The notes under the pieces: generated by a model
What the model saw: only the letters and a program-made list of their open reading frames with translations
Database searches by the model: none
Told to the model about the DNA's origin: nothing
From: Acidimicrobiia bacterium
Lineage (GTDB): Bacteria; Actinomycetota; Acidimicrobiia; Acidimicrobiales; Aldehydirespiratoraceae
Direction of reading: 5' to 3'
Assembly (NCBI GenBank): GCA_022824605.1
Contig: JAJDZO010000118.1
Location: 1 to 8,006 of the forward strand
Length of the DNA: 8,006 bases
Position numbers and translations under genes: made by a program
Shown here: in pieces, positions 1 to 5,389 of the stretch
How positions within the stretch are numbered: position 1 is the stretch's first letter
Layout: every line of letters starts with the position of its first letter

Positions 1-552
1 GTCCTGCTATCCATGACCCCCGACGCAACCAGCGAGGCCGGGGGGTGGCACGGGGGCAAGGAATGGCGGCGCTCACGCCGCCAGGCCGCACCCGTGACAG
101 GACCCGCCGGCCGGGAGGACGATCTCGCGGTTGACGGACCCGCCGGCCGGGAGGACGAACTCGCGGCCGACGGACCCGCCGGCCGGGGGGACGAAGCCGC
201 GTCCGCGGAAGTGGCGAGCAGCGAGGAGATACCCGAGGGCGCCTTTGTGCTGGTGGCTGCTCGCACTATGTACGACGACGGCGTGATGCTCCGCCACTGC
301 CCGTCGAGCCGGGGCCTGGCGCCCGCTGCCTCCGCCCGGATCAATCCGGCCGAGCTCCGCCCAAGCGGACTGAGCGACGGAGCCGAGGTGCGGGTCGTGT
401 CCGATTTCGGTCATATCGAGGCGACCCTGGCTGCCGATAGCGGCGTTCCGCCCGGCTCGCTGAAGGTGCACTGGCTGGCACCCGGTGCCCCGGCCAACTC
501 GCTGATTGCCGAAGGCACCGACATCACCGTGGTCGAGGTGGAGCCCCGATGA
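1..552 (+). CDS. nuoG: NADH-quinone oxidoreductase subunit G, C-terminal fragment (5' end outside window)
   Basis: The frame is open from base 1 to the TGA at 550-552 (183 residues), so this is the 3' end of a longer gene; the ATG at 13 is internal and should not be taken as the start. NuoG is the large iron-sulfur subunit of the peripheral arm of complex I, related to molybdopterin oxidoreductases. The last ~105 residues (from about base 235) look like the C-terminal molybdopterin-dinucleotide-binding-like domain: a MYDDGVMLRHCPS segment, then INPAEL, GLSDGAEVRVVS and VPPGSLKVHW, ending in a PANSLI segment typical of actinobacterial NuoG. Ahead of it is a low-complexity linker containing three in-frame 36-bp repeats (100-207) that encode GPAGREDDLAVD-like units. 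The nuoH start overlaps the stop by 4 nt, so the two are probably translationally coupled. Family assignment rests on this domain and on position immediately before nuoH. Confidence 0.9.
   Translation, partial: VLLSMTPDATSEAGGWHGGKEWRRSRRQAAPVTGPAGREDDLAVDGPAGREDELAADGPAGRGDEAASAEVASSEEIPEGAFVLVAARTMYDDGVMLRHCPSSRGLAPAASARINPAELRPSGLSDGAEVRVVSDFGHIEATLAADSGVPPGSLKVHWLAPGAPANSLIAEGTDITVVEVEPR
100..207 (+). repeat. three tandem 36-bp in-frame repeats in the nuoG linker
   Basis: Copies lie at 100-135, 136-171 and 172-207, each beginning GGACCCGCCGGCCGGG. Counted by hand, copies 1 and 2 match at 33 of 36 positions and copies 2 and 3 at 30 of 36. The unit is 12 codons long and keeps the nuoG frame, giving GPAGREDDLAVD, GPAGREDELAAD and GPAGRGDEAASA. 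The encoded linker is acidic and glycine/alanine-rich and precedes the folded C-terminal domain, so length variation here should be tolerated. The unit contains a CCGCCGGCCGG inverted-repeat-like core. Confidence 0.9.
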
Positions 553-1820
553 GCGGCACCTTCGTTCTGGCTGCTGATCCGATGCTGGCCGGCGACATCG
601 GCGGTGTCGAGGTGCTGCTGACGTTGGTCAAGGTGGTGGTGGCCTTCGCCTTCCTGATGGTGGCTGTGATGCTGATGATCTGGTTCGAGCGCAAGTTGAT
701 CGGAGGCATGCACCAGCGCTTCGGACCCACCATCGCCGGTCCCTTCGGCATCCTGCAGACCCTGGCCGACGGCATCAAGCTGTTCTTCAAGGAGGATCTG
801 GTGCCCGACCGGTCGGACCGGTTCGTGTTCAAGCTGGCGCCGTACCTGTCGCTGATTCCCGCTTTCCTGGCCTTCGCGATCGTCCCGCTGGGCGGCGACT
901 TCAACAACGGCGGCGAGGTTGAGTGGTGGGGTCGCACCACCTACCTGCAGGTGGCCGACCCGCCGGTCGGGATCCTGCTGTTCCTGGCTATGAGCTCGGT
1001 GGCGGTGTACGGCGTGATGCTGGCCGGCTGGTCGTCGGGGTCGAAGTATCCGCTGTTGGGCTCGGTGCGGGCCTCCGCCCAGATGGTGAGCTACGAGGCC
1101 GCTCTGGGCTTGGCGGTGGCGTCGATCGTGCTGGTCACCGGAACGTTGTCCACCCACGACATGGTGGTGGCCCAGGCTGCCGAGGGCTATCTGGGGATCA
1201 TCCCGCGCTGGAACGTGATCGTCACCGGCCTGGTGCCCTTCATCGTGTTCATGATCGCCGGCACCGCTGAACTCAACCGCCCGCCCTTCGATCTGGTCGA
1301 GGCCGAGCAGGAACTGGTGGGCGGCTTCCACACCGAGTACTCGTCGATCCGCTTCGCGCTGTTCTTCCTGGCCGAGTTCATGAACACCATCACGATGTCG
1401 GCCATCATCGTCACCCTGTTCTTCGGAGGACCGGCCGGTCCGGTGCTGGTGAGCGAGGTGGGCGGCGTAGGTGTCGCTTGGGCGTGGGGCCTGGTCTGGT
1501 TCTTCGCGAAGCTGTTCGTGTTTCTGTTCTGCTTCGTGTGGATGAGGGCCACGCTGCCCCGATTCCGCTACGACCAACTCATGGACCTCGGATGGAAGGC
1601 GCTCATACCGGTGGCGCTGGGCTGGTTCCTGTTCCTCACCGCTTTGGAAGTGGGGCGTGACCAGGGCTGGAACGAGGCCGCGGTCACCGTGGTGTCGCTG
1701 CTGGTGTTCGCCGCCGCCGGGGCGATGCTGATGCGGGCGGTGCGCAGCGGGCGCAGAGCTCGAGACCGCGAGGCCGCACAAGCCGACGAGCCGGCCGACC
1801 CGGTGGGCGGAAAGGTCTGA
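549..1820 (+). CDS. nuoH: NADH-quinone oxidoreductase subunit H
   Basis: A 423-residue polytopic membrane protein. NuoH sits at the heel of complex I, forms most of the quinone-binding chamber and joins the peripheral and membrane arms. Family hallmarks are present: WFERKLIG (residues 45-52) with QRFGP just after; the long charged loop ELNRPPFDLVEAEQELVGGF (241-260) followed by HTEYS, whose acidic residues line the quinone/proton path; and TLPRFRYDQLMDLGWK (335-350). It is longer than E. coli NuoH (325 residues) because of a C-terminal extension with a further hydrophobic segment (about 377-396) and a charged tail, as is common in Actinomycetota. The ATG is chosen because it overlaps the nuoG stop (ATGA) and has an AGGTGGAG sequence at 536-543, 5 nt upstream. 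The next gene begins one base after its stop. Confidence 0.97.
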   Translation: MSGTFVLAADPMLAGDIGGVEVLLTLVKVVVAFAFLMVAVMLMIWFERKLIGGMHQRFGPTIAGPFGILQTLADGIKLFFKEDLVPDRSDRFVFKLAPYLSLIPAFLAFAIVPLGGDFNNGGEVEWWGRTTYLQVADPPVGILLFLAMSSVAVYGVMLAGWSSGSKYPLLGSVRASAQMVSYEAALGLAVASIVLVTGTLSTHDMVVAQAAEGYLGIIPRWNVIVTGLVPFIVFMIAGTAELNRPPFDLVEAEQELVGGFHTEYSSIRFALFFLAEFMNTITMSAIIVTLFFGGPAGPVLVSEVGGVGVAWAWGLVWFFAKLFVFLFCFVWMRATLPRFRYDQLMDLGWKALIPVALGWFLFLTALEVGRDQGWNEAAVTVVSLLVFAAAGAMLMRAVRSGRRARDREAAQADEPADPVGGKV

Positions 1821-1821
1821 C

Positions 1822-2430
1822 ATGGGTTACCTGCACGGATTCGCGGTCACCCTGAGGCAGCTGTTCCTTCCCAAGGTCACCACCGACTACCGGGGCGGGT
1901 TCGACGACTCGCCCGCCGACGTCAAGCGGCCCAAGCCGGAGCGGCTCCACGGCCGCCATGTGCTCAACCGCTACGACGACGGCATGGAGAAGTGCATCGG
2001 CTGCGAGCTGTGCGCCGGGGTGTGCCCGGCGAACTGCATCTATGTGCGCGGCGCCGACAACGACCCCGACGACCCGGTCGCGCCGGGCGAGCGCTATGGC
2101 TACGTCTACGAGATCAACTATCTGCGCTGCATCCACTGCGACCTGTGCGTGGAGGCCTGCCCCACCGAGGCCATCACCGAGTCGAAGCTCTTCGAGTTCT
2201 CCTTCACCGGCCGTGAAGACGCCATCTACACCAAGGACGAGTTGGTGGTGGACGACGACGGCATGCCCCAGAAAATGCCATGGGAGGACTGGCGTCCCGG
2301 AGACGACGAACTGACCTCGGGATGGATGCGGGCCACTTCGCCGTCGGGCGATGAGAGGTATGTGGGTGAGGTGGCCTGGTCGGGTGAGCTCGGCTACGGG
2401 GTGCGTGATGCGGAGCCTGCCGATGGCTGA
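1822..2430 (+). CDS. nuoI: NADH-quinone oxidoreductase subunit I (2x[4Fe-4S] ferredoxin-like)
   Basis: A 202-residue iron-sulfur subunit of the peripheral arm; clusters N6a and N6b pass electrons toward N2 and quinone. Both cysteine motifs are intact: CIGCELCAGVCP (Cys58, 61, 64, 68) and CIHCDLCVEACP (Cys103, 106, 109, 113). By family rule the fourth Cys of each motif ligates the other cluster. The N-terminus (GFAVTLRQLF) is the amphipathic segment that lies on the membrane by NuoH, and RLHGRHVLNRYDDG precedes the first motif, as in actinobacterial NuoI. The C-terminal ~80 residues are acidic and lack cysteines; such tails vary in this family. The start is supported by GGAAAGG (1809-1815) 6 nt upstream and by the 1-nt gap after nuoH. 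The 3' end overlaps nuoJ by 8 nt. Confidence 0.97.
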   Translation: MGYLHGFAVTLRQLFLPKVTTDYRGGFDDSPADVKRPKPERLHGRHVLNRYDDGMEKCIGCELCAGVCPANCIYVRGADNDPDDPVAPGERYGYVYEINYLRCIHCDLCVEACPTEAITESKLFEFSFTGREDAIYTKDELVVDDDGMPQKMPWEDWRPGDDELTSGWMRATSPSGDERYVGEVAWSGELGYGVRDAEPADG

Positions 2431-2974
2431 GTTGGTGTTCTTGGTGGCTGCTTTGATCATTCTGGTGGGGGCTGTGGGGGTGGTGGCCAGTCGCAATCCG
2501 GTGCATGCCGCTCTGTTCCTGGTGCAGACGCTGGTGGGGGTGGCGGTGCTGTTCGTGCTGAACGACGCCCACTTCCTGGCTGCGGTGCAGGTGGTGGTGT
2601 ACGCGGGTGCCATCGTGATCCTGTTCCTGTTCGTGATCATGCTGCTGGGCGTAGACAAGGCCGAGGAGCTGAGAATCGAGCCCATCTTCGGGCAGCGACC
2701 GCTGGCCGCGGTGGTCGGTGCGGCTCTGGCCGCGTTGCTGGGAACGGTCGTCATCGGTGGCGCCGATGTGCTCACCGGGCTCCGCCGCGCCGGCGGTGAC
2801 CGGGCTCTCGACGGCGACACCACCGACATCGAGCGCCTGGGCCGGGTGCTGTTCAGCGAGTACGCCTTCGCGGTGGAGATCACCGCCGCGCTGTTGACCG
2901 TGGCCGTGGTGGGCGCAGTCGTGTTGACCAGGCGGGCGTCCCACTCCGATGGATCCACCCCGGTGGACGCGTAA
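2423..2974 (+). CDS. nuoJ: NADH-quinone oxidoreductase subunit J
   Basis: A 183-residue membrane subunit of the connecting part of complex I. About five hydrophobic segments are visible. The signature is the third helix, VVVYAGAIVILFLFVIMLL, where Tyr60 corresponds to the conserved Tyr of E. coli NuoJ; in family structures this helix carries a pi-bulge and moves during the catalytic cycle. RNPVHAALFL (24-33) is also typical. The frame opens further upstream (ATG at 2351 and 2408), but I chose ATG 2423 because the family N-terminus starts directly with a hydrophobic helix (MAELVFLVAAL). GGAG at 2412-2415 lies 7 nt upstream. This start gives an 8-nt overlap with the nuoI stop. ATG 2408 would add only five residues and cannot be excluded. 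The TAA shares its last A with the nuoK ATG. Confidence 0.95.
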   Translation: MAELVFLVAALIILVGAVGVVASRNPVHAALFLVQTLVGVAVLFVLNDAHFLAAVQVVVYAGAIVILFLFVIMLLGVDKAEELRIEPIFGQRPLAAVVGAALAALLGTVVIGGADVLTGLRRAGGDRALDGDTTDIERLGRVLFSEYAFAVEITAALLTVAVVGAVVLTRRASHSDGSTPVDA

Positions 2975-3288
2975 TGGATCTGGCCGGGCTTTCGGTGGGC
3001 TGGTATCTGGCCCTGTCGGTCGCGCTGTTCGCCATCGGCGGGATCGGCCTGCTGGTGCGGCGCAACCCGCTGGTGATGTTCATGTGCGTGGAATTGATGC
3101 TCAACGCGGTGAACGTCGCCTTCGTGGCCCTCGGCGCGGGGCTCAACGATGTAGGCGGGCAGCTCGCCGTGTTCTTCGTTCTCGTGGTGGCGGCTACCGA
3201 GGTGGTCATCGGCCTTGCGCTGGTGGTGGCCATCAACCGGCGGCGATCGGGGGCCACCGCCGATGACGTGTCGCTTCTGAAGGGCTGA
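2974..3288 (+). CDS. nuoK: NADH-quinone oxidoreductase subunit K
   Basis: A 104-residue, three-helix subunit, close to the family's usual ~100 residues. NuoK contributes one of the proton channels and resembles MrpC of Na+/H+ antiporters. The two membrane-buried glutamates essential in E. coli (Glu36 and Glu72) are represented here by Glu40 (FMCVELMLNAVN) and Glu76 (AATEVVIGLAL). The ATG overlaps the nuoJ TAA by one base, with GGTGGA (2962-2967) 6 nt upstream. The C-terminus (DDVSLLKG) and its stop region are echoed just downstream in a degenerate duplication that separates this gene from nuoL. Confidence 0.97.
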   Translation: MDLAGLSVGWYLALSVALFAIGGIGLLVRRNPLVMFMCVELMLNAVNVAFVALGAGLNDVGGQLAVFFVLVVAATEVVIGLALVVAINRRRSGATADDVSLLKG

Positions 3289-3289
3289 G

Positions 3290-3325
3290 ATGGCTGCCGT
3301 TGACCTGTCACCTCTGAGGGATTGA
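3290..3325 (+). CDS. possible 11-codon mini-ORF between nuoK and nuoL
   Basis: ATG 3290 to TGA 3323-3325 encodes MAAVDLSPLRD. It starts one base after the nuoK stop, has AAGGG (3280-3284) 5 nt upstream, and ends one base before the nuoL ATG. Its last residues (VDLSPLRD) resemble the NuoK C-terminus (DDVSLLKG), in line with the duplication seen in the DNA. If translated, it would hand ribosomes from nuoK to nuoL. It may equally be a non-functional relic; there is no evidence of a stable product. Confidence 0.25.
   Translation: MAAVDLSPLRD
3316..3321 (+). promoter_or_regulatory. ribosome binding site of nuoL
   Basis: GAGGGA ends 5 nt before the ATG at 3327. It lies in the second copy of the junction duplication; the first copy has the equivalent AAGGG before the mini-ORF ATG at 3290. 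It supports ATG 3327 as the nuoL start. Confidence 0.6.
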
Positions 3326-3326
3326 G

Positions 3327-5204
3327 ATGCTCGAAGCTGCCTGGTTGATCTGCGCCTTCCCCCTGGCCGGGTTCGCGCTGCTGCTGGCATTCGGTCGCCG
3401 TCTCGGCGAGCCCCGCGCCGGCTGGCTGGCCACTGCGGCCATGGCCGGTTCGTTCGTGTGCTCGTTGGCCGTGTTCGCCAGCCTGATGGGGCGCGATCCG
3501 GCTGAGCGCCGCTTTGTGGTCACCTTGTTCGAGTGGGTCCCGGCCGGCGACTTCTCGGTGGACGCGGGACTGCTCGTCGATCCGCTGTCGGTGACCATGG
3601 CCATGTTCGTCACCGGGGTGGGGGCTCTCATCCACCTCTACGCCATCGGCTACATGCACGGCGACGGCGACTTCTCGAAGTTCTTCGTGTACCTCAACCT
3701 GTTCGCCTTCTCGATGCTGGTGCTGGTGCTGGGAGACAACCTGGCCCTCACCTTCCTGGGCTGGGAAGGGGTGGGCGTCTGCTCCTACCTGCTCATCTCG
3801 TTCTGGTTCACCGACGAGGCCAACGCCAGTGCGGGCAAGAAGGCGTTCATCACCAACCGGGTGGGCGACTGGGGCTTCATGCTGGCCATGTTCTGGGCCT
3901 TCGGCGCGCTGGGATCGGTGCGCTACCTGGACCTGTTCGGCCAAGCCGACTCGCTGTCGTCGACCACCGCCACCGCCATCGTGATCCTGCTCTTCGTGGG
4001 TGCGGCCGGAAAGTCGGCCCAGCTCCCGCTCTACATATGGCTGCCCGACGCCATGGCCGGCCCCACCCCCGTGTCGGCGCTCATCCACGCGGCCACCATG
4101 GTCACCGCCGGCGTCTACCTGATGGTGCGGGTCAACCCGCTGATCGCGGCAGCCGACGCCTGGGCGCCCGATGTCATCGCCTGGGTGGGGGTGGCCACCG
4201 CATTGTTCGCGGCCGGCGCCGCCATCGCCCAACAAGACATCAAGAAGGTGCTGGCCTATTCGACGATCAGCCAGCTGGGCTACATGATGCTGGCCGTCGG
4301 CACCGGTGCCTACGTGGCCGCCCTGTTCCACATGGTGACCCACGCCTTCTTCAAGGCGCTGCTGTTCCTGGGGTCGGGCTCGGTGATCCACGCCCTCGAC
4401 GGCGATCAGGACATGCGCCGCTACGGGGCGCTGCGGGCCGTCATGCCGGTCACCGCGGGCACCTTCATCGTGGGATGGCTGGCCATCGCCGGGGTGCCGC
4501 CGTTCTCGGGGTTCTGGTCGAAGGACGAGATCCTGGCCTACGCCTTCGACGCCAGTCCGGCCCTGTGGGCCGTGGGCATCTTCACCGCCGCGCTGACCGC
4601 CTTCTACATGAGCCGCCTGGTGTTCATGACCTTCTTCGGCGAGGCCCGCTACAGCAGCGACGCCCACCCCCATGAGCCGTCTGCTCTGATGACGGCGCCG
4701 TTGGTGGTGCTGGCCGGTGCCGCCGCGGTGGCCGGTGCGCTGAACCTGCCGTTCACCAAGGACCTGCATTTCATGGGATCGTGGCTCGAGCCCTCGCTGT
4801 TCGGCAACGAGGCCCACCTGAGCCTGGGCGCCGGGGCCCAGTGGCTGCTGGCGCTGGTGTCGATGGCAGGCGCCGCGCTCGGGATCGCGGGTGCGGTGGC
4901 GGTCTATCTGCGGCATCGGTTGCCGGCTGAGCGTGTCGAGTTGGCGGCCGCGGCCCGAGCGTTCTATGTCGACGAGGTATGGACCCGCTTCGTGGGCGGC
5001 CCGGGCCGTCGGGCCTTCGAAGGGGTGGCCGCCTTCGACGCCAACGTGGTGGACGGCGCGGTGAACGGCGTGGGCCGTTCGGTGCGCGCCGGCGGCGCCT
5101 TGTTGCGCAGAGTGCAGTCGGGTTTCGTGCGGTCGTACGCGTTGTTGATGGCCGCCGGCGCGGTGGCGTTGCTGGTCTGGTTCCTAGCGAGGACGAACTT
5201 CTAG
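3327..5204 (+). CDS. nuoL: NADH-quinone oxidoreductase subunit L
   Basis: A 625-residue antiporter-like subunit at the distal end of the membrane arm (E. coli NuoL has 613). Residues of the proton path are visible at near-identical numbering to E. coli: Glu147 (LGWEGVGVCSYLLI), Lys229 (GAAGKSAQLPLYIWLPDAM), His254 (ALIHAATMVTAGVYL), Lys306/307 (QQDIKKVLAYSTISQLGYM), His335/His339/Lys343 (FHMVTHAFFKALLFL) and Lys399 (SGFWSKDEIL). The C-terminal ~90 residues contain an amphipathic stretch (about 530-605) and a last hydrophobic helix ending in FLARTNF, matching the lateral helix HL and final TM helix that separate NuoL from NuoM and NuoN. The start is supported by GAGGGA 5 nt upstream. The stop TAG overlaps a GTG (TAGTG at 5202-5206) that opens the first of two repeat mini-ORFs before nuoM. 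Confidence 0.98.
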   Translation: MLEAAWLICAFPLAGFALLLAFGRRLGEPRAGWLATAAMAGSFVCSLAVFASLMGRDPAERRFVVTLFEWVPAGDFSVDAGLLVDPLSVTMAMFVTGVGALIHLYAIGYMHGDGDFSKFFVYLNLFAFSMLVLVLGDNLALTFLGWEGVGVCSYLLISFWFTDEANASAGKKAFITNRVGDWGFMLAMFWAFGALGSVRYLDLFGQADSLSSTTATAIVILLFVGAAGKSAQLPLYIWLPDAMAGPTPVSALIHAATMVTAGVYLMVRVNPLIAAADAWAPDVIAWVGVATALFAAGAAIAQQDIKKVLAYSTISQLGYMMLAVGTGAYVAALFHMVTHAFFKALLFLGSGSVIHALDGDQDMRRYGALRAVMPVTAGTFIVGWLAIAGVPPFSGFWSKDEILAYAFDASPALWAVGIFTAALTAFYMSRLVFMTFFGEARYSSDAHPHEPSALMTAPLVVLAGAAAVAGALNLPFTKDLHFMGSWLEPSLFGNEAHLSLGAGAQWLLALVSMAGAALGIAGAVAVYLRHRLPAERVELAAAARAFYVDEVWTRFVGGPGRRAFEGVAAFDANVVDGAVNGVGRSVRAGGALLRRVQSGFVRSYALLMAAGAVALLVWFLARTNF

Positions 5205-5296
5205 TGAGCGCGCCGGCTGCGTCGTCCTTCCCGGCTGCGGGTGACTGTCCCGGCGGCTGTGAGTTGCCGGCTGGGTCTCTCAGGGTGGGCTTGTAG
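5204..5296 (+). CDS. possible 30-codon repeat mini-ORF, copy 1
   Basis: GTG 5204 to TAG 5294-5296 encodes a 30-residue peptide opening VSAPAASSFPAAGD and containing CPGGC (Cys15 and Cys19), ending SLRVGL. The GTG overlaps the nuoL TAG by one base and GAGGA lies at 5189-5193, so reinitiation after nuoL is possible. No known family is recognised. The first 12 residues resemble the start of NuoM because both lie in the same DNA repeat. It may be only a translated spacer. Confidence 0.25.
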   Translation: MSAPAASSFPAAGDCPGGCELPAGSLRVGL

Positions 5297-5389
5297 GTGA
5301 GCGCGCTGGCTGCGTCGTCTTTCCCGGCTGCGGGTGACTGTTCCGGCGGCTGTGAGTTGCTGGCTGGGTCTCTCAGGGTGGGCTTGTAG
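5297..5389 (+). CDS. possible 30-codon repeat mini-ORF, copy 2
   Basis: GTG 5297 to TAG 5387-5389 encodes a second 30-residue peptide that differs from copy 1 at three residues (Pro4 to Leu, Pro16 to Ser, Pro22 to Leu) and keeps both cysteines. The start directly abuts the TAG of copy 1 and its stop directly abuts the nuoM GTG. AGGGTGGG lies at 5282-5289, 7 nt before the start. The layout would allow a stop-restart relay from nuoL to nuoM. No homolog is recognised and translation is unproven. Confidence 0.25.
   Translation: MSALAASSFPAAGDCSGGCELLAGSLRVGL
5375..5382 (+). promoter_or_regulatory. ribosome binding site deciding the nuoM start
   Basis: AGGGTGGG, inside repeat copy 2, ends 7 nt before GTG 5390. 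The preceding codon is TAG, so the frame cannot extend further upstream. The other candidate start, GTG 5432, has no purine-rich sequence at a suitable distance, which favours 5390. Confidence 0.5.

Larger units (their letters stand above)
3265..3329 (+). repeat. degenerate direct duplication at the nuoK-nuoL junction
   Basis: Two 28-nt segments offset by 37 nt, 3265-3292 and 3302-3329, match at 22 of 28 positions by hand count. Each contains GACNTGTC near the left end and ends TGAGATG. The first copy holds the end of nuoK, its TGA and an ATG; the second holds another TGA followed by the nuoL ATG. The simplest reading is an old tandem duplication of the nuoK-stop/nuoL-start junction that has since diverged. 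The match is short and could be partly constrained by a shared Shine-Dalgarno and stop-start layout, hence moderate confidence. Confidence 0.6.

Noticed and set aside
13..552. ATG at 13 as the start of a separate small gene
   Set aside because: The frame is open to the left edge, the C-terminal part is the NuoG terminal domain, and the position before nuoH fits a truncated nuoG.
411..4916. Very long minus-strand open frames (411-1823, 1684-3390, 2880-4916)
   Set aside because: They lie antisense to nuoH-nuoL, encode His/Gln/Arg/Gly-rich sequence with no recognisable domain, and are expected from GC-biased third codon positions. The plus-strand genes have intact family motifs.
151..5199. An 11-base identical string GAGGACGAACT in nuoG (151-161) and near the nuoL stop (5189-5199)
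   Set aside because: Several exact 11-base matches are expected by chance in 8 kb of GC-rich sequence, and the flanks do not align.
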